Assembly (NCBI RefSeq): GCF_023487995.1 | Contig: NZ_JAMFKN010000004.1 | Location: 124,001 to 188,000 of the forward strand | Direction of reading: 5' to 3' | DNA from: Thermohalobaculum sediminis | Lineage (GTDB): Bacteria > Pseudomonadota > Alphaproteobacteria > Rhodobacterales > Rhodobacteraceae | Length of the DNA stretch: 64,000 nucleotides | In this document: piece by piece, positions 43,869 to 52,643 of the stretch | Position numbering within the stretch: position 1 is the stretch's first letter | Layout: every line of letters starts with the position of its first letter | Notes under the pieces: generated by a model | Seen by the model: the letters and a program-made list of their open reading frames with translations, nothing else | Databases searched by the model: none | What the model was told of the DNA's origin: nothing | Position numbers and translations under genes: made by a program

Positions 43869-45992
43869 ATGTCCGAGCCGACGACCGGGACCGCTGCCGC
43901 CACAGGCTTCGCAGGGGGGGCTGACGTCCCACGCCCCGCGGGGGGCGACGCGCTGCTGCTTGGCGTCGACACCGGGGGCACCTACACCGACGCGGCGCTC
44001 CTCGACGCCGCGCGCCTGCCCGAGGGGGCGGCGGCCGTCATCGCCAAGGCCAAGGCGCTCACGACGCGCGACGACCTGGGGCGCGGCATCGCGGCGGCGG
44101 TCGACGCGGTGCTGGCGGCGGGACACGTCCCGCCCGGGCGCATCGGGCTCGTCTCGCTCTCGACGACGCTGGCCACGAACGCCCTCGTCGAAGGGCAGGG
44201 GGGACGCGCGGCGCTGATCATGATCGGCTTCGATCCCGCCGATCTCGGCCGGCAGGGCCTCGCCGAGGCGATCGGGCAGGACCCCCTCATCGCCGTCGCC
44301 GGCGGCCACGACCCGCATGGCACCGAGCGCGCGCCGCTGGACCGCGAGGGGCTAGCGGCCGCGCTCGACGGCCTCGCGGTCGAGGCGGTCGCGATCTGCG
44401 GCCATTTCGGCGTCCGGAACCCGGCGCACGAGCTTGCGGCGCGCGACATCGTGCGCGCCCTGACGGGGCTGCCGGTGACCTGCTCGCACGAGCTTTCGGC
44501 GCAGGTCGGCGGGCCGCGGCGCGCGCTCACAGCGCTCTTGAACGCGCGGCTCGTCGGCATGATCGCGGGGCTGGTCGCCTCGGCCGAGGCGATGATGGCG
44601 GCGCGCGGCATCGCGGCGCCCCTGATGGTGGTGCGCGGCGACGGCGCGCTGGTCTCGGCCGAGTTCGCGCGGCTCCGGCCGATCGAGACGATTCTGTCGG
44701 GCCCCGCCGCGAGCCTCGTAGGCGCCTCGTTCCTCACGGGGCTGGGGGATGCCATCGTCTCGGACATCGGCGGCACCACCACCGACATCGCTGTGCTGCA
44801 TGGCGGCCGGCCCCGCCTCGACCCCGCGGGGGCCGAGGTGGGCGGTCTGCGCACCATGGTCGAGGCGGTTGCTATGACCACGCATGGCCTGGGCGGCGAC
44901 AGCGAGGTGGCGCTCGACGAGCGGCAGACGGGCGCCGCGGTCCTGCTTGGGCCGCGCCGGCTGGTGCCGCTCGCGCTCCTGGGGGCCGAGCATGGCGCCG
45001 CGGTGCCGGCGGCGCTGGAACGCCAGCTGAGCCGGGCGGTGCCGGGCGAGCTCGACGGTCGCTTCCTCCTGCGCGTGGGTCCTGCCGAGGCACCGGGCCT
45101 CGGCCCGGCCGAGGCCGCGCTGCTCGCCAGCCTCGATGCGGCTCCGGTCGCCGCCGACGAGGCGCTGCGCACCCGACCGCGCCGCATCGCCCTGAAGCGG
45201 CTGGTCGAGCGCGGCCTCGTCCGCGTCGCGGGGTTCACGCCCTCGGACGCCGCCCATGTCGTTGGCCTGCACGCGGGCTGGGATGCGCGCTCGGCCGAAC
45301 TGGGCGCGGCGCTGATGGCGCGCCGGCGCGGCGTGGATGGCCGCCCGGTCGCCGCCGACGGCCTCGTGCTCGCCCGCGCGGTGATCGAGGCGCTGATCGC
45401 GCGCTCGGCCGAGCATGTGCTGGACGCGGCATTCGCGGCCGACGGTTTCGGCGAGCCGGGCCTCGCGCGGGCGACGCTGGCGCAGGCCGCGCTGCGCCGG
45501 CACGCGGGCCTCGTCTGCCCCCGGCTCTCGCTCTCGGTGCCGCTGGTCGGGCTCGGCGCATCGGCCCCGGTCTATTATCCACGGGTCGCCGAGATGCTCG
45601 ATGCCCCGCCGGTCATCCCCGGCCACGCCGATGTCGCGAATGCGGTGGGCGCGGTCGCCGGGCAGGTGCGGATCACGCGCCAAGCGACGCTGACCCAGCC
45701 GGCCGAGGACCGCTTCCGGCTGCACCTCGCCGCGGGCACGCGCGACTTCGCGGGGTTCGAGGACGCCCGCCGCGCAGCGGAGACGGCGCTCGAGGCCGAG
45801 GTCCGCGCCGCCGCGACGCTTGCCGGCGCCGCCGAGGTGGCGCTGACCCGCCGCTGGGAGGTCCGCGAGGCCGAGATCGAGGGCCGCCGCGTGATCGTCG
45901 AGGCCGAGCTGATCGCGACCGCCACGGGCCGCCCGCGCATCGCCGCGGGCTTCGCACCGCCCGGCCTGCCGCCGGGCTTCGCCGGCCTCTGA
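43869..45992 (+). CDS. Hydantoinase/oxoprolinase family protein (HyuA-like), solo
   Basis: 707 residues from the ATG at 43869. It has the two ATP-binding halves of the actin-like fold: L-L-G-V-D-T-G-G-T-Y-T-D near 32-43 and S-D-I-G-G-T-T-T-D-I-A near 300. Family members use ATP to open hydantoins or 5-oxoproline, or carboxylate acetone as part of a complex. The usual partner HyuB is not encoded on either side. The C-terminal 200 residues are variable and hold no metal motif that I recognise. The substrate is open. Confidence 0.82.
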   Translation: MSEPTTGTAAATGFAGGADVPRPAGGDALLLGVDTGGTYTDAALLDAARLPEGAAAVIAKAKALTTRDDLGRGIAAAVDAVLAAGHVPPGRIGLVSLSTTLATNALVEGQGGRAALIMIGFDPADLGRQGLAEAIGQDPLIAVAGGHDPHGTERAPLDREGLAAALDGLAVEAVAICGHFGVRNPAHELAARDIVRALTGLPVTCSHELSAQVGGPRRALTALLNARLVGMIAGLVASAEAMMAARGIAAPLMVVRGDGALVSAEFARLRPIETILSGPAASLVGASFLTGLGDAIVSDIGGTTTDIAVLHGGRPRLDPAGAEVGGLRTMVEAVAMTTHGLGGDSEVALDERQTGAAVLLGPRRLVPLALLGAEHGAAVPAALERQLSRAVPGELDGRFLLRVGPAEAPGLGPAEAALLASLDAAPVAADEALRTRPRRIALKRLVERGLVRVAGFTPSDAAHVVGLHAGWDARSAELGAALMARRRGVDGRPVAADGLVLARAVIEALIARSAEHVLDAAFAADGFGEPGLARATLAQAALRRHAGLVCPRLSLSVPLVGLGASAPVYYPRVAEMLDAPPVIPGHADVANAVGAVAGQVRITRQATLTQPAEDRFRLHLAAGTRDFAGFEDARRAAETALEAEVRAAATLAGAAEVALTRRWEVREAEIEGRRVIVEAELIATATGRPRIAAGFAPPGLPPGFAGL

Positions 45993-46079
45993 TCCCGGGG
46001 TGGCGCCCCCGGCGCCGCCGCAGTAGAAACCCGCAACCACGCGGCCGGGCCCACCTCCGGCCAGGACCGGAGACCGCAG

Positions 46080-46481
46080 ATGACGCCGACCGAGATCGTC
46101 ACCGCCTATTACGATGCCTTCAACCGGGGCGACGCCGAGGGGATGCTGGCGCTGCTGGCCGACGATGTGCGCCACGACGTGAACCAGGGCGGCCATCGCA
46201 CCGGCAAGGACGCCTTTGCCGCGTTCTCGGCCCACATGACGCGCTGCTATCGCGAACGGCTCACCGACATCGTGGTGATGGCGAGCCCCTGCGGCACCCG
46301 CGCCGCGGCCGAGTTCACCGTGAACGGCGCCTACCTGGAGACCGACGAGGGCCTGCCGGAAGCCCACGGCCAGCGCTATGTGCTGCCCGCCGGCACCTTC
46401 TTCGCGCTTCGCGACGGCAAGATCGCGCGGGTCACGACCTATTACAACCTCGCGGACTGGATCGCGCAGGTCTCGGCGTGA
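46080..46481 (+). CDS. NTF2-like (SnoaL/ketosteroid isomerase-like) protein
   Basis: 133 residues. The cone-shaped fold is shown by the opening T-E-I-V-T-A-Y-Y-D-A-F-N-R-G-D-A, the H-D-V-N-Q-G near 37-42 and the last strand I-A-R-V-T-T-Y-Y-N. It may be an isomerase, a hydrolase or only a ligand-binding protein. The stop overlaps the GTG of the acetyltransferase gene by four bases, so the two are a unit. Confidence 0.8.
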   Translation: MTPTEIVTAYYDAFNRGDAEGMLALLADDVRHDVNQGGHRTGKDAFAAFSAHMTRCYRERLTDIVVMASPCGTRAAAEFTVNGAYLETDEGLPEAHGQRYVLPAGTFFALRDGKIARVTTYYNLADWIAQVSA

Positions 46482-47065
46482 CGCTCACGGTCGGTCCCAT
46501 CGCGGCGGGCGACCTGCCGGCAATCCTGCCGGAACTCGCCCGCCTCAGGATCGAGGTGTTCCGCGCCTTCCCCTATCTCTACGACGGCGACATGGCCTAC
46601 GAGCAGCGCTACCTGCGCACCTATGCCGCGAGCCCCGGCGCGATCGTCGTCGGCGCCTGGGACGGCGGCCGGCTGGTGGGCGCAGCCACCGGCGCGCCGA
46701 TGGAGGACCACGCCGCCGAGTTCGCCCGCCCTTTCGCCGGGCGCGGCTTCGACCTCTCGCAGATCTTCTACTGCGGCGAGTCCGTTCTGCTGCCCGAGTA
46801 TCGCGGGCAGGGCGCGGGCCATGCCTTCTTCGACCATCGCGAAGCACGGGGCCGGGCGCTGGGCCGGCGCTGGTCTTGCTTCTGCGCGGTCATCCGTCCC
46901 GAGAGCCACCCGGCGCGTCCTTCCGGCTACGCCCCGCTCGACCCGTTCTGGCGCAAGCGCGGCTATCGCCCGGTCGAGGGCCTTGTGACGCGCTTCGCCT
47001 GGCGCGATATCGGGGGCGAGGCCGAAACGGAAAAGCCGATGCAGTTCTGGATGCGTGAGTTCTGA
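46478..47065 (+). CDS. GNAT-family N-acetyltransferase
   Basis: 195 residues from a GTG overlapping the preceding stop (GTGA). The acetyl-CoA motif reads L-L-P-E-Y-R-G-Q-G-A-G near 105-115. The unusually large acceptor part (residues 15-95) contains F-P-Y-L-Y-D-G-D. A tail with C-A-V-I-R-P and F-W-R-K-R-G-Y follows. The acceptor is unknown; coupling to an NTF2-like protein suggests a small molecule handled by both. Confidence 0.82.
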   Translation: MTLTVGPIAAGDLPAILPELARLRIEVFRAFPYLYDGDMAYEQRYLRTYAASPGAIVVGAWDGGRLVGAATGAPMEDHAAEFARPFAGRGFDLSQIFYCGESVLLPEYRGQGAGHAFFDHREARGRALGRRWSCFCAVIRPESHPARPSGYAPLDPFWRKRGYRPVEGLVTRFAWRDIGGEAETEKPMQFWMREF

Positions 47066-47208
47066 TGGCCGGGATCGCGGTGGCAGCCCCGGGGATGGAA
47101 CGGTGTGACGGCAGGCATCCCCGCGAGGCGGCGCTCGCGTGGCGGGCGGACGAGACCACCGCGCACGCGGCCGCGCGGGCAGATGCACGTGCACGGGTCT
47201 GACGGGCG

Positions 47209-47985
47209 ATGCTGTCCTACCAGCACGCCTATCACGCGGGGAATGCCGCCGACCTGCACAAGCACATGGCGCTTGCGGCGCTTCTCGATCTCCTGACGGC
47301 CAAACCCCGCGCGATCAGCTATATGGAGAGCCATGCCGGGCGGGGCCTCTATGATCTCGGTGCGCCCGAGGCGCTCAAGACCGGCGAGGCGGCGGCGGGC
47401 ATCGGCCGGCTCACGCCCGGCAAGGGGCCGTTCTGGCGCGCCCTCGACGCGGCGCGCGCGCGCTTCGGGCCCGCCGCCTATCCGGGCTCGCCGCTGATCG
47501 CGCGCCTGCTCACGCGGCCGCAGGACCGGCTGATCCTTTGCGAGCTTCACCCGGCCGAGAATGCTGCGCTGCGCGAGGCGATGGCCGGCGAGGGCGTGGC
47601 CATCCACCGCCGCGACGGGCACGAGGGCTTGCCGGCCCTCGCGCCACCGCGCCCGCGCCGTGGGCTTGCGCTGATCGACCCGAGCTACGAGGTCAAGGAC
47701 GAATACGCCCGCAGCGCCGAGACGGCGCTGGCGCTGCTGCGCCGCTGGCCCGAGGGGATCGTGATGGTCTGGTATCCGATCCTGCCCGCCGGACGGCATG
47801 TCGAACTGACCGGGCCCGTCGAGGCCGCCCGGCTGCCCGGCTTCCTGCGACACGAGGTCGGCTTCACCGCGCGGCCGGAGCGGGGGATGACCGGATCGGG
47901 CCTGCTGTTCGCGAACCTTCCCTTCGGCGCAGCCGATGCCCTGCGGTCGGCCTGGGCCGAGGCCGCGACGGTCTTTCACGCCTGA
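47209..47985 (+). CDS. rlmJ: 23S rRNA adenine-2030 N6-methyltransferase RlmJ
   Basis: 258 residues. It methylates A2030 of 23S rRNA. The N terminus L-S-Y-Q-H-A-Y-H-A-G-N is the family hallmark, followed by D-L-H-K-H; the SAM-dependent catalytic motif is D-P-S-Y-E near 157-161. E-S-H-A-G-R-G near 41 is the nucleotide loop. Its length is close to the E. coli protein. It stands alone in the plus direction. Confidence 0.9.
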   Translation: MLSYQHAYHAGNAADLHKHMALAALLDLLTAKPRAISYMESHAGRGLYDLGAPEALKTGEAAAGIGRLTPGKGPFWRALDAARARFGPAAYPGSPLIARLLTRPQDRLILCELHPAENAALREAMAGEGVAIHRRDGHEGLPALAPPRPRRGLALIDPSYEVKDEYARSAETALALLRRWPEGIVMVWYPILPAGRHVELTGPVEAARLPGFLRHEVGFTARPERGMTGSGLLFANLPFGAADALRSAWAEAATVFHA

Positions 47986-48011
47986 CGCGAACGGCCCTCA
48001 ACTGCGCCGGG

Positions 48012-48030
48012 GCGCGGGAGCGGCCCGCGC
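48012..48030 (+). terminator. Stem-loop after rlmJ
   Basis: GCGCGGG (48012-48018) pairs with CCCGCGC (48024-48030), with five loop bases, 27 bases after the rlmJ stop. No T run follows, so this is a tentative terminator. Confidence 0.4.
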
Positions 48031-48124
48031 ATGTCATGCAGGTTTGGTCGATGCTTCGCCCGGTGCATGTCGCTCGGATCGCCTCGGGCGTTCCGGCGTG
48101 ATGGGGACGCGGTGCGCGCGCCGC

Positions 48125-48373
48125 TCAGCCTGCTCGGAAAAGTGTCGGCGCCGCCGGCTCGGCAAGCTGGTCACGCATCATCTGTGCCGTCAGTTCCTCG
48201 ACCCTCGCCTCGGCGCGGCGGGCGCGCTCGAGGTTGCGGGCGCATTCGTGGAGCGCGAGATCGAGGGCGCGCTCGATCACCCTTGCACGCGCGACCGCTG
48301 CGCCCGGCTCGGCACCGGGGCGCGACCGGCGCGCCGGGAAAGGATGCTCGGGGTCAAAGGGGATCACGCTCAT
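48125..48373 (-). CDS. Small helical hypothetical protein
   Basis: 82 residues from the ATG at 48373. It begins V-I-P-F-D-P-E-H-P-F-P-A-R-R; residues about 28-65 form one long amphipathic helix rich in Ala, Glu and Arg with heptad-like leucines and valines, probably a coiled coil. No family recognised. It is divergent from the photolyase gene with 174 bases between. Its length and the plausible composition support it, but it may be a chance frame. Confidence 0.45.
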   Translation of the reverse strand: MSVIPFDPEHPFPARRSRPGAEPGAAVARARVIERALDLALHECARNLERARRAEARVEELTAQMMRDQLAEPAAPTLFRAG

Positions 48374-48547
48374 GCCTTGCTCCACCACACACGACTCCAC
48401 CCACACGGCGAGAGTTGATGCCGATTCGGGCGAAAAATTGTTAAGGAAGCGTTGATCTCCCGGCGGGTCGCGCCACGTCCCGGGCGGAACGGGGGCGAGA
48501 ATGTCAAGCGTCCTCGGCCACGAAGTCACCCGGACACCCGCACGCCG

Positions 48548-50005
48548 ATGCCCGCCACGCCGACGCCGACGCCTCCGACCCCGCCGACGATCCTCTGGCT
48601 GCGCCGCGATCTCAGGCTGGGCGACCATCCGGGCTGGGAGCTGGCTCTCGCCGCGGGCGGGCCGGTCATTCCGGTCTTCATCCTCGACCCGCTGACCGAA
48701 ACGGCCACGGGCGCGGCGTCGCTGTGGCGCTTGGGGCTCTCGCTCGACGATCTCGGGCGGCGCCTGTCGGCGCGCGGCTCGCGCCTCGTGCTGCGCCGGG
48801 GCGATGCGCTTGACGTCCTGCGCGCGCTGGTGGCCGAGACGGGCGCGCGGCGCGTGGTGTGGTCGCGCCTCTACGATGCCCGCGCGCGAGAGCGGGATTC
48901 GGCGGTCAAGTCGGCCCTGCGCGAGGCGGGCATCGAGGCCGCGAGCGCGAACGCCGCGCTCATGCACGAGCCCTGGCAGGTCGAGACCGCGCAGGGCGGC
49001 TTCTTCAGGGTCTACACGCCGTTCTGGCGCGCGGTGCGCGACCGCGAGGTGGCGGCGCCCCTGCCCGAGCCGGGCGATCTTGCGCCGCCCGCCGCATGGC
49101 CGGCCTCGGAGGCCCTTGCGGACTGGCACCTGGCGCGCGCGATGAATCGCGGCGCGGAGGTGGTCGCGCGCTTCGTGGGCGTCGGCGAGGCGGCGGCGCG
49201 CGACCGGCTCGATGGCTTCATCGCCGACCGGATCGGCGCCTACAAGGCCGAGCGCGACCGGCCCGACATCGAGGCGACCTCGCGCCTCTCCGAGAACCTT
49301 GCGTTTGGCGAGATCTCGCCGCGCACGATCTGGCATGCGGGCCTCGCGGCCATGCAGCGCCTCGGGGGGCGCGCCGAGGCGGGCGCCGAGCACTTCCTGA
49401 AGGAGCTGGTGTGGCGCGAATTCGCCTATCACCTGCTGTTCCACACCCCGCAGATCGAGACGCGGAACTGGCGCGCCGACTGGGACGGCTTCCCATGGCG
49501 CCCGGACAATCCCGACGCCGAGCGCTGGCGGCGCGGCATGACCGGCATCCCGATGGTCGATGCCGGCATGCGCGAGATGTATGTCACCGGCACCATGCAC
49601 AACCGGGCGCGGATGCTGGTGGCCTCGTTCCTCACCAAGCATCTTCTGACCGACTGGCGAGTGGGCGAGGCATGGTTTCGCGACTGCCTGATCGACTGGG
49701 ACCCGGCCTCGAACGCCATGGGCTGGCAGTGGGTCGCAGGTTCTGGCCCGGATGCCGCGCCCTATTTCCGCATCTTCAATCCCGACCTGCAGGCCACCCG
49801 ATTCGACCCCGATGGCCGCTATGCCGACCGCTTCATCGCCGAGGGGCGGGCGCGGCCGCACGCGGATGCGCTGGCATTCTTCGAGGCAGTCCCGCGGCGC
49901 TGGAGGATGTCGCCCGCTCAGGCCTACCCGGCGCCGGTCGTTGCCCTTGAAGAGGGGCGGGCGCGCGCGCTCGCGGCCTTCGGGTCGCGTCACACCGACA
50001 GCTGA
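48548..50005 (+). CDS. phrB: Deoxyribodipyrimidine photolyase
   Basis: 485 residues from the ATG at 48548; earlier in-frame starts add a poor N-terminal tail. It repairs cyclobutane pyrimidine dimers with light. The N-terminal alpha/beta antenna domain opens I-L-W-L-R-R-D-L-R-L-G-D; the FAD domain has E-F-A-Y-H-L-L-F near 290, G-I-P-M-V-D-A-G-M-R near 332, H-N-R-A-R-M near 350 and D-W-D-P-A-S-N-A-M-G-W-Q-W near 383. It is followed by the cyclopropane synthase gene; I recall the pair phrA-cfaA as part of the RpoE (singlet oxygen) regulon in Rhodobacter. The 174-base upstream region has TGATGC and TAAGG, but their 20-base spacing does not fit that promoter class. Confidence 0.92.
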   Translation: MPATPTPTPPTPPTILWLRRDLRLGDHPGWELALAAGGPVIPVFILDPLTETATGAASLWRLGLSLDDLGRRLSARGSRLVLRRGDALDVLRALVAETGARRVVWSRLYDARARERDSAVKSALREAGIEAASANAALMHEPWQVETAQGGFFRVYTPFWRAVRDREVAAPLPEPGDLAPPAAWPASEALADWHLARAMNRGAEVVARFVGVGEAAARDRLDGFIADRIGAYKAERDRPDIEATSRLSENLAFGEISPRTIWHAGLAAMQRLGGRAEAGAEHFLKELVWREFAYHLLFHTPQIETRNWRADWDGFPWRPDNPDAERWRRGMTGIPMVDAGMREMYVTGTMHNRARMLVASFLTKHLLTDWRVGEAWFRDCLIDWDPASNAMGWQWVAGSGPDAAPYFRIFNPDLQATRFDPDGRYADRFIAEGRARPHADALAFFEAVPRRWRMSPAQAYPAPVVALEEGRARALAAFGSRHTDS

Positions 50006-50088
50006 AGTCTTGGCCGAGCCACGATTTTTCTGGCCCGGCCCCGCCGTTCTGCCTTATTTTCCGAGAGAACGTTGTCAGGGAGACCGAC

Positions 50089-51297
50089 ATGCGGTTGACG
50101 AGTGTCGAGGGCCAGAAGGATCTTCCGCGCTGGTTCGAGACCTTCTTCGGCATCGCCCTGAAGATCGAGACCGGCACATTCGAGGTCACGTTGCCGGACG
50201 GGCGCTGCTTCTTCGCCGAGGGGGTACGACCCGGCCCCGCCGGACGGATCATGGTGCTGAACCGCGATTTCTTCGCGCGGCTGGTGCGCGAGGGGGACCT
50301 CGGCTTCTCGGAGATGTATCTCGACGGCTGGTGGGAGACGCCCGACCTGCAGGCGCTCCTCGACGTCATCCTCGTCAACAACGACAGCCTCGGCCGCGGC
50401 TTCCCCGGCATGGCGCTGGTGCGGGCCTACGAGCAGTTGCGCCACTGGCTGCGCTCGAACACCCGCCGCGGCGCGCGGCGCAACATCGCCTACCACTACG
50501 ACCTGGGGAACGAGTTCTACGCGCGCTGGCTCGATCCCTCGATGACCTATTCCTCGGCGCTGTTCACGGGGCAGGGCGAGGACCTGGCGCAGGCGCAGGC
50601 GAACAAGTATGCCGCGATCTGCGACCGGATCGGGGTGCAGCCGGGCGACCACATTCTCGAGATCGGCTGCGGCTGGGGCGGTTTCGCGGAATACGCGATC
50701 CGCGAGCGCGAGGCGCGCGTGACCGGCCTCACCCTCTCGCGCGAGCAGCAGGCCTATGCCCGCCGGCGGCTCTTTGAGGCCGGGCTGGCCGACCGGGCCG
50801 AAATCGTCTTGCGCGATTACCGCGACGAGCGGGGCGTCTATGACGGCATCGCCTCGATCGAGATGTTCGAGGCGGTCGGCGAGCGCTACTGGCCCGCATA
50901 TTTCCGCACGCTGCGCGAACGGCTGCGCCCGGGGGCGATGGCGGGTCTCCAGATCATCACGATCGCGGACGGGCTGTTCTCGCAGTATCGCCGGCAGACG
51001 GATTTCATCCAGAAGTACATCTTCCCCGGGGGCATGCTTCCCTCGCCCGCGGCGCTGCGGTCCGAGGCCGAGCGCGCGGGGCTTGCCCTGCTGGGCTCGA
51101 TCGAGTTCGGCGAGAGCTATTCGCGCACCCTGCGGGAGTGGCGCGAGCGGTTCCAGAACCAGTGGGACGACATCCGCGCCCTTGGCTTCGACGAGCGTTT
51201 CAGCCGGATGTGGAACTTCTACCTTGCAAGCTGTGCCGCCTGTTTCATGGCCCGGACGACGGACGTCACGCAAATTTCGCTGCAAAGACCTGCATGA
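50089..51297 (+). CDS. cfa: Cyclopropane-fatty-acyl-phospholipid synthase
   Basis: 402 residues. It transfers a methylene from S-adenosylmethionine to unsaturated chains of membrane lipids. An N-terminal domain with D-F-F-A-R-L-V-R-E-G-D-L-G-F-S-E leads to Y-H-Y-D-L-G-N-E-F-Y near 135, the SAM motif L-E-I-G-C-G-W-G-G-F near 189-198, and S-I-E-M-F-E-A-V-G near 258. Cyclopropane rings guard lipids against oxidation, which suits the photolyase and ChrR-like neighbours. There are 83 bases between the photolyase stop and this start, so co-transcription is likely. Confidence 0.9.
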   Translation: MRLTSVEGQKDLPRWFETFFGIALKIETGTFEVTLPDGRCFFAEGVRPGPAGRIMVLNRDFFARLVREGDLGFSEMYLDGWWETPDLQALLDVILVNNDSLGRGFPGMALVRAYEQLRHWLRSNTRRGARRNIAYHYDLGNEFYARWLDPSMTYSSALFTGQGEDLAQAQANKYAAICDRIGVQPGDHILEIGCGWGGFAEYAIREREARVTGLTLSREQQAYARRRLFEAGLADRAEIVLRDYRDERGVYDGIASIEMFEAVGERYWPAYFRTLRERLRPGAMAGLQIITIADGLFSQYRRQTDFIQKYIFPGGMLPSPAALRSEAERAGLALLGSIEFGESYSRTLREWRERFQNQWDDIRALGFDERFSRMWNFYLASCAACFMARTTDVTQISLQRPA

Positions 51298-51392
51298 ATC
51301 TTGCGCTGATATGCCAAAATGGGGCATTCTTGCGTCGGGGTGTTGATGTGAGAGCGCGTTATTCCGCTCGGCTTGCATAGCGAAGGCGCGAC

Positions 51393-51866
51393 ATGCTGGT
51401 ATTTCGTCTGATCTGCGCGGTGTTGATGGCGTGGGCCATCAACTGGGTGCTGTCGAATCCCGAGGCTCGGCCCGTGCTCGAGCAGCTGCCCGTCATGGCA
51501 ATCATCAGCCCGATTGCCGGGGCGCTCGTCGGGTTCTTCAATCTTGCCACACGGCAGGGCTGGGGCCTCATCGTCGCCGTTGCGAACGGCGTCTGGGCCG
51601 GGCTGCTGTCGATCATCGTGGCGGGGACGGTCTATGCCCTGGTCGTGGCGATCCAAGTCTGGAACGGCCCGTCCGACGACTACGAGAGCTTCGTGAGGAA
51701 CATGGAGAGCGAGATCACGCCGCTGTTCGATCTCGTGATCAATTTCCCGCTCCTCACGCTGACAATCACGACCACCGCCGTCCTGGGCGTCGTCACCGAA
51801 CTGCTTCACTGGTTGCTGGTGCGCTTCCGCAAGAACCGCGACGTGCCGTCCGACGGCACGACCTGA
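51393..51866 (+). CDS. trgA: TrgA-family membrane protein (tellurite resistance)
   Basis: 157 residues with three or four membrane helices (about 3-20, 28-50, 60-90, 115-145) and a soluble stretch D-D-Y-E-S-F near 97. The pattern S-P-I-A-G-A-L-V-G-F near 40 and the helix before L-L-H-W-L-L-V-R-F follow TrgA. In Rhodobacter sphaeroides trgA, trgB and cysK are neighbours and trgAB give tellurite resistance. Finding trgB and cysK about 1 and 2 kb downstream supports the name. The mechanism of TrgA is not known. Confidence 0.7.
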   Translation: MLVFRLICAVLMAWAINWVLSNPEARPVLEQLPVMAIISPIAGALVGFFNLATRQGWGLIVAVANGVWAGLLSIIVAGTVYALVVAIQVWNGPSDDYESFVRNMESEITPLFDLVINFPLLTLTITTTAVLGVVTELLHWLLVRFRKNRDVPSDGTT

Positions 51867-51914
51867 GGGCCCGTCGGCCCGGCGCTCGCAAGCTCCGGGC
51901 CGAGGCTGAGCCGT

Positions 51915-52559
51915 TCACTCGGCGAGAAAGTTGAGCGCGCGCGAGAACCTGCCCGTGAAACGCAGGCCGCCCGACATGACGATCAGGCAATAGCAGGTCT
52001 CGTCGCCGATGATCTCGGGGCGGTGGTCGTCGTCCTCGGTGTTGATGGCGACATCGCCCGCCCGATAGACCTCGTCGCCATCCTGAAGCACGCCCGCGAG
52101 CACCAGCGTCAGCTCGCGCCCTTCGTGGGTATGCTGCGGCATGCGCGCGCCCGGGCGGGCCCGCAGAAGGCTCACCTTCTCGCCGGGATAGCCGTCGAGC
52201 TCGCATTCGGCCACCCCCGGAAGGCGGAACTTCCAGGCGATCTTGTCGAAATCGCGTCCCACGGCCTCGATCACCGGGCCTGGCAGGGGGCCCGGATCGT
52301 GCCGGACCGGCGCATCCTGCGCGTCATCGCCGTCGAGCCGGGCGAGCACATCGTCCAGCGCGGCCGCCGACATCGGCAGCGGCTGCTCGTCGGCCAAGAG
52401 GGCGCCGCCCACGGCCTCGAAGGCACCCACCCGCGCCCGGCTCTCGGGCGCATGGGTGAGGTGCGCGGCAATCAGCAGCGAGACGCCGGGCGAGGCCGCG
52501 CCGCTCGCGTAGTCGGCCAGCATCTCGGTCGTCGGCATGTGCTTGGGCATCGCCTGCAT
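51915..52559 (-). CDS. ChrR-like cupin protein, zinc-ligand cysteines missing
   Basis: 214 residues from the ATG at 52559; starts at 52598 or 52616 would add 13 or 19 residues, but a promoter-like element overlaps 52616. ChrR is the zinc anti-sigma factor of RpoE that answers singlet oxygen: an N-terminal anti-sigma domain and a C-terminal cupin. Here the N-terminal pattern L-A-D-Y-A-S-G, A-A-H-L-T-H and V-G-A-F-E-A-V-G-G-A-L-L follows ChrR closely, but where ChrR has Cys at +4 and +7 after the conserved His (His33), this protein has Ala37 and Ser40. The cupin half keeps Q-H-T-H-E-G-R-E-L-T-L-V-L. No sigma-factor gene is within the window. Confidence 0.75.
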   Translation of the reverse strand: MQAMPKHMPTTEMLADYASGAASPGVSLLIAAHLTHAPESRARVGAFEAVGGALLADEQPLPMSAAALDDVLARLDGDDAQDAPVRHDPGPLPGPVIEAVGRDFDKIAWKFRLPGVAECELDGYPGEKVSLLRARPGARMPQHTHEGRELTLVLAGVLQDGDEVYRAGDVAINTEDDDHRPEIIGDETCYCLIVMSGGLRFTGRFSRALNFLAE

Positions 52560-52613
52560 CTCAACCTGCTCGCCGGGGCCCGCCGGGCCGCGCGGCATCT
52601 CGTCCGTTGTGGT

Positions 52614-52643
52614 CATATACGCGGTTGCGCCGCCTTCGGATCA
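52614..52643 (-). promoter_or_regulatory. RpoE (ECF)-type promoter candidate
   Basis: On the minus strand TGATCC (52643-52638) is followed after exactly 18 bases by TATATG (52619-52614). The Rhodobacter RpoE consensus as I remember it is TGATCC, 18 bases, TAAGA. The -35 matches fully and the -10 keeps its TA. It would start transcription near 52607, just ahead of the ChrR-like gene. Confidence 0.5.

Noticed and set aside
48403-48437. RpoE-like promoter for the photolyase gene (TGATGC and TAAGG)
   Set aside because: The spacing is 20 bases and the -35 has a mismatch, so it fits the consensus much less well than the element at 52614-52643.
51311-51327. ATGCC...GGCAT hairpin after cfa as a terminator
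   Set aside because: Only five base pairs and no T run; too weak to list.
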